A stretch of DNA of 64,000 bases from Myxococcota bacterium. GTDB taxonomy: Bacteria; Myxococcota_A; UBA9160; UBA4427. Below are positions 43,965 through 52,841 of this stretch, one piece after another (the stretch's first letter is position 1; the number at the start of each line of letters is the position of its first letter). The notes under the pieces were generated by a model. The model was not told where the DNA came from, ran no database searches, and saw nothing but the letters and a program-made list of their open reading frames with translations. Location of the stretch: NCBI GenBank assembly GCA_041389495.1, contig JAWKRT010000001.1:868001-932000 (forward strand), written 5' to 3'. Made by a program: the position numbers and the translations under genes.

Positions 43965-45614
43965 TCAGTCGGCGCGCGGGCCGAGCACGCGGACGGGGCG
44001 GACGACCTGGCGCTTGCCCTTGAGGCGCGCCGGCTCGAGCGGCTCGCCCTCGAAGAGCGACGACACGCGCCGCCACGTCTCCTCGCCGACGACGACCTCG
44101 CCCGGCAGCGCGACGGAGGCCTCGAGCCGGCTCGCGATGTTCACGACGTCGCCGATCACCGTGTAGTCCTTGCGCTCGGGCGAGCCGATGTCGCCGACGA
44201 CCACCGCGCCCGAGTTGATCCCGATGCGCATCTCGAGGCTGCGCCGCTTCGAGTACGAGTTGAGCTCGGCGAGCAGCTCCTGCATGCGCAGCGCCGCGCG
44301 CACGGCGCGTTCCGCGTGGTCGGGCATCGGGAGCGGCGCACCGAAGAACGCCATCAGCCCGTCGCCGCGGAACTTGTCGAGCGTCCCCTCGAGCTCGAAG
44401 ATCGCCTCGGTGAGCCGCTCGAACACCTGGTTCAGCATCCGCACCGTCTCGGCGGGCTCGAGCGTCTCGGCCATCGCCGTGAAGCCGCACAGGTCGGCGA
44501 AGACGACGCTGACGTCCGCCTCCTCGGCGACCATCCGCCCGGGCTCGTGCGGTGTGCCGACGATGCGGTCGACGACCGCGGGCGAGCTGTAGCGCGCGAG
44601 CCGCCCGCGGATCTCCTGCTCGTGGCGGAGCCGCTCGCGCAGCCCCGTGCGCTCGACGGCGACCGCCGACAGGATGCCCAGCGCGGAGAGCGCCTGGAGG
44701 TGCTCGCTCGTGAACGGGTCGTCGACGCTCTGGCGGTCGACGTAGACGAAGCCGACGACGTGGCCGTCGCGGTAGAGCGGCGCGCACATCGCCGAGCGGA
44801 TGTGCATGAGGATCACGCTCTCCGCGCCACCGAAACGCTCGTCGTGCAGCGGGTCGTTCACGATCAGCGACTGGCGCCGCTCGAGCACGTCGTTCGCGAT
44901 GTGCGTGCTGATGCGGATCGGCTCGTCCGCCGCGCCCTCGAGCGTGCGCATCACCTTGGGCGTCGTCGTCCCGGTCGCTTCGTCGTGCAGGCAGATGACG
45001 CCGCGCTCGGCCGGGATGCTGCGGAACACGAGCTCGAGGATGCGCTCGAGCGTCTCGTCGAGCGACTCGCAGGAGATCAGCGCCTCGACCGCGTCGCCGA
45101 ACAGGCGCACGCCGGGCGCGAGCCGCGCCATCTCGGGCGCGCGTTCGCTCTCGTCGGGCGCCGCGAGCGGCGACACGCTGCTCTGCGTGCTGCCCTCGCG
45201 CGACGCGAGCAGCGTGTCGAGGCGGGCGACGTCGAGGATCTCCGTGCGGCGCCCCTTCTCGGACTTCGCCTCGAAGACCACGTTGGCGGGCGCGGCGGGG
45301 CGCGCGCGCGCGATCCGCACGTAGAGCCGCACGGCGCCGAGATCGATGCGGTCGCCGTCGTGGAGCCGCTGCTGCGTCGTGCGGTAGGTGTTGACCTTGA
45401 CGCCGTTCTTCGAGCCGAGGTCGGTGATCGTCCAGGTCGACCCGTCGCAGGTGATGCGCGCATGCCGGCGCGAGACGCTGTCGTCGACGAGCACGAGCGA
45501 GCAGCTCGGCGCGCGCCCGATCAGGAAGTCGCCCTCGCCTGCGACGACCGAGCGCTCCTCGCCGTCGTGCTCGAAGCGGAGCTCGAGCGTGGTCGACGGC
45601 GCGGCGGGTTCCAT
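43965..45614 (-). CDS. Adenylate cyclase with FHA and GAF domains
   Basis: A 549-residue signalling enzyme. An FHA domain (10-100; LIGRAPSCSLVL, SRRHARIT, DLGSKNG) binds phosphothreonine; a GAF domain spans 165-325; a class III cyclase domain is at 360-549. Metal Asp374 (VVFADLCGFTA) and Asp418 (KFRGDGLMAFFG) are present, and Lys414 plus DYTVIGD favour ATP over GTP. It should make cAMP in response to a GAF ligand and to phosphoprotein partners. Start ATG at 45614; a GTG at 45641, overlapping the upstream stop as GTGA, is an alternative. Confidence 0.92.
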   Translation of the reverse strand: MEPAAPSTTLELRFEHDGEERSVVAGEGDFLIGRAPSCSLVLVDDSVSRRHARITCDGSTWTITDLGSKNGVKVNTYRTTQQRLHDGDRIDLGAVRLYVRIARARPAAPANVVFEAKSEKGRRTEILDVARLDTLLASREGSTQSSVSPLAAPDESERAPEMARLAPGVRLFGDAVEALISCESLDETLERILELVFRSIPAERGVICLHDEATGTTTPKVMRTLEGAADEPIRISTHIANDVLERRQSLIVNDPLHDERFGGAESVILMHIRSAMCAPLYRDGHVVGFVYVDRQSVDDPFTSEHLQALSALGILSAVAVERTGLRERLRHEQEIRGRLARYSSPAVVDRIVGTPHEPGRMVAEEADVSVVFADLCGFTAMAETLEPAETVRMLNQVFERLTEAIFELEGTLDKFRGDGLMAFFGAPLPMPDHAERAVRAALRMQELLAELNSYSKRRSLEMRIGINSGAVVVGDIGSPERKDYTVIGDVVNIASRLEASVALPGEVVVGEETWRRVSSLFEGEPLEPARLKGKRQVVRPVRVLGPRAD

Positions 45615-45637
45615 GTCGGGCAGTGTACCGGCGCGGC

Positions 45638-47161
45638 TCACACGAGCTCCACCACGTCGGCGTCGTCGAAGGAGTCCTCGGGGTCGAAGGCGGCGAGCCC
45701 TTCGGCGCGGCGCGCATCGGCGATCGCGGCGAGCCGCTCGCGCAGGCCGCGCGCCTCCTCCGCCGCGCGCTCGAACTCGGCCCGCGGCAGCATCAGCACC
45801 CACGACTTGCGGGCGGCGCGCACCGTGGCGCTCGCCGGCACGCCTCGCAGCAGCGACATCTCCCCGCACGGCGCGCCCGGGCCTAACGTGGCGATCTCCT
45901 TCTCGCCGCACGCGTCCTCGCGGGCCGACGCGCGGAGTGCGCCGGCGAGCACCAGGTAGAGCGCGCTCGCGGCCTGGCCCTGCTCGATCAGCGTCGCACC
46001 CGCGCGCACCTCGAGCAGCCGGAACCGGCGCGCGAGTGCGCGCCGCTCCGCGGCCGCGAGGCCGGCGAACACCGCGCTCGTCCGGACGAGGCGCGCGACG
46101 AGCCGCTCGCGCAGCAGCCGCAGCAGCACCGCCAGCATCTCGGGCTCCTCGTCGAGCAGCTCGGCGACGACGGCGCGGTCGATGGCGAGCAGCTCGGTGT
46201 CGACGAGCGCCTCGATCGTCGCGTTGCGCGGCTCGTTCGTGACGAGCGCGATCTCGCCGAAGTAGCCGCCCGCCTCGATCACGCCGAGCCGGCGGCGCGG
46301 GCTCGCGTCGGTCGCCTCGGCGATCGGTACGACCGCGCCCTCGACCACGACGTAGAGCGCGTCCGGCGCGTCGCCCTCGCGGAACACCACGTCTCCCTCG
46401 GCCACCGCGACGCGGCGCGCCGCCGCGACGAGCTTGCGGAGCGCGCGCACGCCGAGGCGGCCGAAGATCGGCGTCGCGACGAGCGAGCGCGCGGCCGCGC
46501 GCGCCTCGGGGTCGGCCGCCGGCGGGTCGGGCTCGCACGGGAGCTCGGCGGCGGGCGCGCGTTCCGCGGCGGGCGCGCGCTCCAGCGCGGGTGCCGGCGG
46601 CGCGCCCGCGCGCGGCGCCTTCTCCCCTCCCTCGTCCCCGAGCGCGGGCGCGACGACGTCCTCGCCGACGACCTCGTCGTCGAGCTCGAGCACCTCCGTC
46701 ACGTCGACCTCGTCGGCGCCGCCGTCGAGCGACCCGTCCGCCGCCTCCTCGACCAGCAGGAGCTCCTCGATCGGCGCGGCGCCGCGCGCGGCAGGGCGCG
46801 CCGCGGGCCGCGCGCGCGCGGGTCGCGCGGCGGCCGGCCCGACGCCGTCGCGCAGCGCGGCCAGCCGGTCGAGCGTCGCGGTGTGCATGGGGTCGACGTC
46901 GAGGATCCAGTTGCAGACGGCGATCGCCTGGATCCCCGCGCCGGCCCTCGTGTAGAGCTCGGCCGCCCGGACGAGGGCGGCGAGCGTCTCCTGGTAGCGG
47001 CCGACGTCCTGGTAGCTGCGCGCGAGGCGCTTCCAGAGCTTGGGCTCGCCGGGAGCCAGGGCGGCCGCGCGTTCGAGCGCGTCGACGAGCGCCGCGCCGT
47101 CGCCGCGGCGCTCGGCCGCGTCCGCGCTCGCCAGCCATCCCTGGAGGTCTTCGCCCGCCAT
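45638..47161 (-). CDS. TPR protein with two cyclic-nucleotide-binding domains
   Basis: A 507-residue protein. TPR-like helices occupy 1-105, an acidic/Ala-rich linker 105-225, and two cNMP-binding domains 235-350 and 350-470. Domain 1 has GGYFGEIALVTNEPRNATIEA; domain 2 has APCGEMSLLRGVPASATVRA. In both the phosphate-binding Arg is present (RNA / SAT respectively), with domain 1 the better match. No DNA-binding domain is attached. It ends a few nucleotides before the cyclase gene, so it is a likely receptor for the cAMP made there. Confidence 0.88.
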   Translation of the reverse strand: MAGEDLQGWLASADAAERRGDGAALVDALERAAALAPGEPKLWKRLARSYQDVGRYQETLAALVRAAELYTRAGAGIQAIAVCNWILDVDPMHTATLDRLAALRDGVGPAAARPARARPAARPAARGAAPIEELLLVEEAADGSLDGGADEVDVTEVLELDDEVVGEDVVAPALGDEGGEKAPRAGAPPAPALERAPAAERAPAAELPCEPDPPAADPEARAAARSLVATPIFGRLGVRALRKLVAAARRVAVAEGDVVFREGDAPDALYVVVEGAVVPIAEATDASPRRRLGVIEAGGYFGEIALVTNEPRNATIEALVDTELLAIDRAVVAELLDEEPEMLAVLLRLLRERLVARLVRTSAVFAGLAAAERRALARRFRLLEVRAGATLIEQGQAASALYLVLAGALRASAREDACGEKEIATLGPGAPCGEMSLLRGVPASATVRAARKSWVLMLPRAEFERAAEEARGLRERLAAIADARRAEGLAAFDPEDSFDDADVVELV

Positions 47162-47238
47162 GGCTCCCCTCTTCGGGGGTGCCGTCGGGGCGCTTGACGC
47201 GCGAGCGCCGGCCCCGGAGCGGCTAGGCTCGCCGCCCG

Positions 47239-47958
47239 ATGGCGCACGTCGACGACGGCTTCGGCGCAGGGCGTTCCGGTGCGGTCGCGGTCGCGGCGGG
47301 GCGCGCGCCCGCCGGCGGGCACGGCGGTGGGCACGCGCGGCTGCTCGACGTCGGGCCGCTCGACGTCGGGCCGCTCGACGAACCAGAGCGCGACGCGGCG
47401 GTGCAGCTGCTCGCTCGCGCGTTCCGCGACAACCCGCTCAACACCGCGGTCGTCGGCGGCCGTGCGCGCCGCCGGCTGCGCGCCAACCGGGCCGGGACGC
47501 GCGCCGCGCTCGAGAGCGCGCGCGGTCTCGCGCTCGTGCTCGGCGCCCGGCGCGCGGGCGCGCTCGTCGGCGTGCTGGTCGCGCAGCCGCCCGGCGTCCA
47601 CCCGCTCCCGCTCCCGGGCGTCGCGACCCAGCTGCGCGTGCTCGCCGCGCAGGGGCTCCGCACCGCGCGCCGCTGGGCGCGCGTCCACTTCGAGCTCGAG
47701 CGCGCGCACCCGCGCGAGCCGCACTGGTACCTCGACATGGTCGGCGTCGAGCCGGACGCGCAGCGCCGCGGCGTCGGACGGGCCCTGCTCGACGCGTTCC
47801 TCGCGCGTGTCGACGCGGACGGGGCGCCGAGCTACCTCGAGACGGACCGACGCGAGAATCTCGCTCTCTACGCGCGCGCGGCGTATCGCGTCGTCGGCGA
47901 GGAACGCGTGCTCGGGGTCCCGGTGTTCCGCCTGTGGCGGAGGCCGGGCGGGGCCTAG
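47239..47958 (+). CDS. GNAT family N-acetyltransferase
   Basis: A 239-residue acetyltransferase. The acetyl-CoA loop is VEPDAQRRGVGRALLDAF near 172-189 and the C-terminal part has ENLALYARAAYRVVGEE. A tandem 15-bp duplication (LDVGPLDVGPLD) lies near the N-terminus. It resembles the group of GNATs with a long N-terminal segment. The acceptor is unknown. Divergent from the cNMP-binding gene. Confidence 0.82.
   Translation: MAHVDDGFGAGRSGAVAVAAGRAPAGGHGGGHARLLDVGPLDVGPLDEPERDAAVQLLARAFRDNPLNTAVVGGRARRRLRANRAGTRAALESARGLALVLGARRAGALVGVLVAQPPGVHPLPLPGVATQLRVLAAQGLRTARRWARVHFELERAHPREPHWYLDMVGVEPDAQRRGVGRALLDAFLARVDADGAPSYLETDRRENLALYARAAYRVVGEERVLGVPVFRLWRRPGGA
47344..47373 (+). repeat. Tandem 15-bp duplication in the GNAT gene
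   Basis: The 15-mer CTCGACGTCGGGCCG occurs twice in a row, giving the peptide repeat LDVGP. It is in frame and does not disrupt the gene. Confidence 0.85.
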
Positions 47959-48018
47959 CGAGCGTGGGCGTGCGCCGCCGCCCCCTCGCATCCGCCGCCG
48001 CACGGCAGGAGGAATTCG

Positions 48019-48825
48019 ATGTTCGGCCGACGTTCCGACGCGACGCTCGTGCGGGGGCTGTCCCCGATGCGCGCGTTCATGCCCTTCATCTCGCCGCGCC
48101 GCAACGACTCGCTCGTGCTGTACACGCTCGAGGTCGATCCCGATCCCGCGCTGCGCTTCGTCGAGACGTACAACGCGACCGCGCCGCCGGATCGCAAGCT
48201 CTCGCTCTTCCTGCTGATGCTGCGGGCCATCGCCGAGACGATCCGCCAGCGCCCTCACGTGAATCGCTTCGTCGCGGGCGGGCGGCTCTGGCAGCGCGAC
48301 GAGGTGTGGATCACGTTCAGCGCGAAGATGACGCTCGAGGACGGTGCGCCGCTCGTCACCGTGAAGCGCCGCTTCGACCTCGACAAGAGCGTCGAGGAGA
48401 TGGTCGAGGGCATCGCGTCCCGCCTCGTGCGGCGACGCGGCGGCGAGAAGACGCAGAGCGATCGCGAGATGGGCCTCGGGCTGCGCTTCCCGCCATTCGT
48501 CACGCGCTTCGCCGTCTGGGCGCTCGGCAAGGCGAACGCCCTGGGCCTGCTGCCCAAGAAGATGGTCGACGACGACCCGCTCTTCGCGACGCTCTTCGCC
48601 GCGAACCTCGGCTCGGTCGACATGGAGGCCGGCTACCACCACCTGTGGGAGTACGGCACGTGCTCGATCTTCGCGATGATGGGCCGCGTGAAGACGCGCA
48701 TCGACGGCTCGCGCTTCTTCGAGATCAAGTTCTCGTACGACGAGCGCATGGCGGACGGGCTCTACGGCGGCATCTCGATGGAGATGATCAAGACCGCGCT
48801 CGAGAACCCGGAGCGGCTCGTGTGA
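48019..48825 (+). CDS. Stand-alone E2-like (2-oxoacid dehydrogenase) acyltransferase domain protein
   Basis: A 268-residue protein resembling the catalytic domain of dihydrolipoamide acyltransferases or chloramphenicol acetyltransferase-like folds, without lipoyl or subunit-binding domains. Landmarks are LSLFLLMLRAIAETIRQRP, and the C-terminal active-site block FSYDERMADGLYGG (239-251). The HxxxDG catalytic His is Glu242 here, while Asp246 and Gly247 remain. A normal CoA-thiol acyl transfer is therefore doubtful. The ATG at 48019 has AGGAGG. Its stop overlaps the next gene start (GTGA), so it is coupled to a TetR regulator. Confidence 0.8.
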   Translation: MFGRRSDATLVRGLSPMRAFMPFISPRRNDSLVLYTLEVDPDPALRFVETYNATAPPDRKLSLFLLMLRAIAETIRQRPHVNRFVAGGRLWQRDEVWITFSAKMTLEDGAPLVTVKRRFDLDKSVEEMVEGIASRLVRRRGGEKTQSDREMGLGLRFPPFVTRFAVWALGKANALGLLPKKMVDDDPLFATLFAANLGSVDMEAGYHHLWEYGTCSIFAMMGRVKTRIDGSRFFEIKFSYDERMADGLYGGISMEMIKTALENPERLV

Positions 48826-49490
48826 CGTCGAGCGTCTCCGATGCGCAGGGAGGCGCGCCGCGGAGGCTGCGCTCCGACGACGGGCGGCTCGTGCGCGGCC
48901 GCCGCAGCCGCGCGCGCATCCTGCGCGCGGCGCGCGAGCTCTTCCGCGAGCGGGGCTTCGACGGCGCGACCCTGCGCGCCATCGCCGAGCGCGCGGGCAT
49001 GGGGGCGAGCTCGATCTACCGGCACGTGCGCTCGAAGGAGGAGCTGCTCGTGAGCGAGCTCGCCGTGCTGCAGGAGGAGGCGTGGAAGCGCTTCCGCGCG
49101 AGCGACGACCGGCGCGCGCCGACGGCCGCGCGCGTCGAGCGCTTCCTCCGCCTCCAGCACGAGCTGCTCGCCGCCGATCGCGACTTCACGCTGATCGCGC
49201 TGCGCGCGACGACGCGACCGCAGGCGCGCGTCGCGCGCCAGGTGCTCGCGCTGCACGATCGCACGATCGGCCTGCTCGCGGAGATCCTCCAGATCGGGCG
49301 CATGCGCGGCGACCTCGCGCGCGACCTCGACGTGCTCGAGGCGGCCCGGACGCTCTTCCACATCACGCAGGGGGCGCGGATCCCGTGGGTCAACGGGCTC
49401 GTCGACGACGACGCCTGCCTCGACGCGATCCGCCGCGACGTCGAGCTGCTCGTGCGCGGCATCGGCGCGCAGCGCCCGGCGCAGGCCTAG
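48822..49490 (+). CDS. TetR/AcrR family transcriptional regulator
   Basis: A 222-residue TetR regulator with the helix-turn-helix ATLRAIAERAGMGASSIYRH at about 47-66 and a following RSKEELLV segment. The GTG at 48822 overlaps the E2-like stop by 4 nt. Its C-terminus ends 4 nt inside the convergent response-regulator gene. It probably controls the acyltransferase operon or a lipid pathway. Confidence 0.87.
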   Translation: MTSSVSDAQGGAPRRLRSDDGRLVRGRRSRARILRAARELFRERGFDGATLRAIAERAGMGASSIYRHVRSKEELLVSELAVLQEEAWKRFRASDDRRAPTAARVERFLRLQHELLAADRDFTLIALRATTRPQARVARQVLALHDRTIGLLAEILQIGRMRGDLARDLDVLEAARTLFHITQGARIPWVNGLVDDDACLDAIRRDVELLVRGIGAQRPAQA

Positions 49491-50365
49491 CTTCGCGGGC
49501 GCGGCTCCGGCGCGGGCTCGGGCGGCGGCCAGGGCGCGAGCTCGACGAACAGGTCGTCCCACTTCACGCCGTCGAAGAACGGCTCCACCTCGTGACGCGC
49601 GCAGCGCATGCACGCCGCGCTCCCGCCCTCCTCGGCGAGCTGCCGCGCGAGCCGTCGCAGCACGACCGGCGCGATCGGCGGCGCGCTCGCGCACAGCAGG
49701 AGGAGCGCGCGCCGGTCGGAGAGCCGCAGCGCCGAGTCCTCGGCGCGCAGCCGGCTGCACGCGAGCTCGAGGAGTGCGTCGAGCATCGCGACGTCGTCGC
49801 TCTCGACCGCGACGATCGTCGAGTCGAGCCCGAACTCGACCTGGAAGCGCGAGGCGAGCTCGATGCGGCGCTCGAACGCGGCGTCGTCGAGCACGTCCAT
49901 TCCCGCCGTGTCGGCGAGCATGCGCTCGACGTCGCCGGAGACGGGGTTCGCGAGCACCGACGTCGGCAGGCGCAGCAGCATGTCGATCTTCTGCAGCAGC
50001 TCGAAGCGGTGGACGGGCTTCGCGAGCACGTCCGTCGCACCGAGCGCGAGCACGCGCAGCCGGTCGGTCGCGCGGGCGAGGCGGCCCGAGACGACGAGCA
50101 CGGGAAGGGTCGAGCCCGCGCGGCGCATCGCGCGCAGCACGTCGAGGCCGTTCACGCGCGGCATCTCGAGGTCGAGGACGATCAGGTCGGGGTGGTCGCT
50201 GAAGATGCTCGCCGTCGCGTCGAAGCCGTCGACGGCGGTGAGGACTTCGTACCGGGAGGAGAGCGCGTCGCGCGTCATCTCGCGCGCGACCTTGTCGTCG
50301 TCGACGACGAGGATGCGCGGGCGGCCGACGGGCGGACGCGGGGCTCGTGCTTCGTCGCCGGTCAC
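49487..50365 (-). CDS. Response regulator with uncharacterised output domain
   Basis: A 292-residue protein. A CheY receiver (18-135) has the acidic pair VVDDD, phospho-acceptor Asp in LIVLDLEMP and Lys in LAKP. The C-terminal half (about 140-292) is not recognised; it includes CMRCARHEVEPFFDG, a CxxC that might bind metal, near 260. No histidine kinase is adjacent. Start is a GTG at 50365. Its output is therefore unknown. Confidence 0.82.
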   Translation of the reverse strand: MTGDEARAPRPPVGRPRILVVDDDKVAREMTRDALSSRYEVLTAVDGFDATASIFSDHPDLIVLDLEMPRVNGLDVLRAMRRAGSTLPVLVVSGRLARATDRLRVLALGATDVLAKPVHRFELLQKIDMLLRLPTSVLANPVSGDVERMLADTAGMDVLDDAAFERRIELASRFQVEFGLDSTIVAVESDDVAMLDALLELACSRLRAEDSALRLSDRRALLLLCASAPPIAPVVLRRLARQLAEEGGSAACMRCARHEVEPFFDGVKWDDLFVELAPWPPPEPAPEPRPRS

Positions 50366-50517
50366 GCCGCTCCCACCGTTCCTCGCCGGCGCCGCCGGCC
50401 GGGTCGCAAAGGCCTGTCACGCGCCGGCCTCCGGCACGCGTTGCAGCACCGCTGCACTCCTTCGACGAGGCCGGAATCGCGCTTGAGGCGCGAAGGCGCG
50501 CTCGGGCGTTCGCCCGG

Positions 50518-51546
50518 TCAGGCCGCGTGGATTCCGTCGAGGAAGTCCGCGCAGCGCGCGCTCTCGGGGCCGCGCCCCTCGCGCCGCGCGCGCAGCGCGA
50601 GGTCGAGTGCGCGCGCGTTCATCGGCGCGGCGACGCCGTGCGCCCGCGCGAGGGCGACGATCCGCTCGTGGTACAGGTCGGCCTCGAGCGGCGCGCCGTA
50701 GCGGAGCGCCGCCCACACCGCGTTGTAGAGCGGGAGGTCGCGGGCGCTCGTCCCCGCAGCGGCGGACGCGCGCTGGAAGACGATCTCCTCGTCGAGCGAT
50801 CGGTCGCGCCCGTCGCACGAGCGCGCGGCGACACCCGCGGCCGCGAGCGCGTCGCGCGCCTCCTCGAGCAGCCGCGCCTTGATCTCGACGAACGCCTCGC
50901 TCGCGTGCTCGCCGCGGCGCACGAGTGCGTTCGGGACGCTCATCAGGTTGATGCAGAGCTTGAGCCACTTGTCGGCGCGGACGTCCGGCGACTCGCCGAC
51001 GTCGAAGCCGGCCGCGCGGAACGCGGCCGCGAGCGCGCGCGCGTCTCCCGAGGCCGCCGCGCTGGCGGGGCCGACGACGATGCGCCCGCGTCCGAGCGCG
51101 AGTGCCGAGCGGGGCGACGTGCGCGTGCACGTCTGCCGCACGACGACGCCCACGACGCGGTCGAAGACCGCCGCCGCCACGTCCTCGTTGTCCACGTCGT
51201 TCTGCGCGCACGCGACGGCGATCGCGGGCGCCGTGCGCGCGAGCTCCGCGACGACGGTCGCCGTGTCGGGAGCGCGCACGCAGAGCAGCGCGGTGCGCGA
51301 GGCGAGGTCCTCGATCTCCGCCGGCGAGGTTGCGGCCGTGGAGACGCGCGCCTCGATCTCCTCGTCGGTCGCCGGGTCGCGCCCCGCAATGCCGTCGCGC
51401 GCGCTGCGGCGCGCGGCCGCCGCCGTGCGCGCGAGCACCGCGACGTCGACACCGGCGGCCGCGAGGCGCGCGCCGAGCGCGAGCCCGACGGCACCCGCGC
51501 CGACGAGCGCGAGCTTCGGGAGCGCCGGGCCGCCGACGGGGGTCAC
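50518..51546 (-). CDS. Ketopantoate reductase (ApbA/PanE) family protein
   Basis: A 342-residue NADPH-dependent reductase. N-terminal GAGAVGLALGARLAAAG at 17-33 binds the cofactor; the catalytic Lys is in ADKWLKLCINLMSVPNAL. The family reduces 2-dehydropantoate in pantothenate synthesis, but many relatives act on other 2-oxoacids. It follows the M20 peptidase gene by 21 nt. GTG start at 51546 has no strong ribosome site. Confidence 0.83.
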   Translation of the reverse strand: MTPVGGPALPKLALVGAGAVGLALGARLAAAGVDVAVLARTAAAARRSARDGIAGRDPATDEEIEARVSTAATSPAEIEDLASRTALLCVRAPDTATVVAELARTAPAIAVACAQNDVDNEDVAAAVFDRVVGVVVRQTCTRTSPRSALALGRGRIVVGPASAAASGDARALAAAFRAAGFDVGESPDVRADKWLKLCINLMSVPNALVRRGEHASEAFVEIKARLLEEARDALAAAGVAARSCDGRDRSLDEEIVFQRASAAAGTSARDLPLYNAVWAALRYGAPLEADLYHERIVALARAHGVAAPMNARALDLALRARREGRGPESARCADFLDGIHAA

Positions 51547-51567
51547 GCGCGCGCGCGCCGCGTGGGC

Positions 51568-52764
51568 TCAGCCATCGGCGCGGCTCTCGAAGATCGCGCG
51601 CGCGCGCGCGCGCAGGTCGGCGTCGGCGAGCACGTCGAGCGCCGTCATCGCGAGCGCCTTCGCGCCGTCGATCGCCGCGCGGTCGCCGATCTCCGCGCGC
51701 GCGTGCAGGGCGAACTCGGCGTTGTGGATCGTGCAGTGGACGGGCGCCGCGGCGAGCATCGGGTGGATGGAGGGCACGCGGTGGCTGACGTTGCCCATGT
51801 CCGTGCTGCCGGCCAGGCTCGCGGGCAGCTTGTCGATCGGGAAGAAGCTGCGGCCGAGGCGCTCGGCGTTCGAGCGGAACGCCTCCTCGAGCGGCTCGTT
51901 GCGCCGGATGTCGAGGTAGTCGACGTCGCTCCACTGCACCTCGACGGTCGCGCCCGTGGCGAGGGCACCGGCCTCGAAGCACGCGGCCACCCGCTTCTTC
52001 AACGCGTCGAGCTCGCGCTGGTTCGCGGCGCGCACGTAGAAGCGGCCGACGGCGCGGTCGGGGACGATGTTGGGCGCGCCGCCGCCTTCCGTGATCACGC
52101 CGTGGATGCGCTCGCGCGGGCGGATGTGCTGGCGCAGCTGTGCGATCGACTGGTAGGCGGTGACGAGCGCATCGAGCGCGTTGACACCGCGCTCCGGCAT
52201 GGCGGCGGCGTGCGCCGCCGTCCCCCGGTAGATCACGTCGACCTCGGCGAGCGCCGTGCACGGCATCGTCACGAGGTCGACGCTCGACGGGTGCATCATG
52301 AGCGCCGCGTCGACGCCCTCGAGCGCGCCCTCGCGCGCCATCCGCTCCTTGCCGCCGCCGCGCTCCTCGGCCGGCGTCCCGAGCAGGCGCACGCGGCCGG
52401 GAAGGGCGTCGCCGAGCTCGGCGAGCGCGAGCGCGGCGCCGAGCGCGGACGTCGCGATCAGGTTGTGGCCGCAGGCGTGCCCGATGTCGGGCAGCGCGTC
52501 GTACTCGGCGAGCACGGCGACGCGCGGCCCGTCGGCCGCGCCGAAGTCGGCGGCGAACGCGGTCGGCAGGCCGTAGGCGCCCGGGTCGACGGCGAGGCCC
52601 GCGGCGCGAAGCGCACCGACGAGCAGGGCCTGCGCCTCGCGCTCCTCGAACGCGAGCTCGGGCCGCGCGTGGATCGCGTGCGAGACGCGCAGGAGCTCGG
52701 GCTCGAGCCGATCGATGCTATGCGAGACCGCGCGCTTGAGGGCGTCGACGTCGGGGTGCGGCAT
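51568..52764 (-). CDS. M20 family metallopeptidase/amidohydrolase
   Basis: A 398-residue zinc aminoacylase/carboxypeptidase of the M20D type. Metal ligands are in GHACGHN (95-101), with catalytic Glu in PAEERGGG and the dimerisation domain between 190 and 310. Such enzymes hydrolyse N-acyl amino acids or dipeptides, for example p-aminobenzoyl-glutamate. The gene begins 78 nt from the divergent quinone oxidoreductase gene. Confidence 0.88.
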   Translation of the reverse strand: MPHPDVDALKRAVSHSIDRLEPELLRVSHAIHARPELAFEEREAQALLVGALRAAGLAVDPGAYGLPTAFAADFGAADGPRVAVLAEYDALPDIGHACGHNLIATSALGAALALAELGDALPGRVRLLGTPAEERGGGKERMAREGALEGVDAALMMHPSSVDLVTMPCTALAEVDVIYRGTAAHAAAMPERGVNALDALVTAYQSIAQLRQHIRPRERIHGVITEGGGAPNIVPDRAVGRFYVRAANQRELDALKKRVAACFEAGALATGATVEVQWSDVDYLDIRRNEPLEEAFRSNAERLGRSFFPIDKLPASLAGSTDMGNVSHRVPSIHPMLAAAPVHCTIHNAEFALHARAEIGDRAAIDGAKALAMTALDVLADADLRARARAIFESRADG

Positions 52765-52841
52765 GGCCGCAGTGTATCGCGCGCGTGGGATAGACTGCGG
52801 CCCGCGCGTGCGGCGAGTGCGACGCGCGCCACGGAGGCCGC

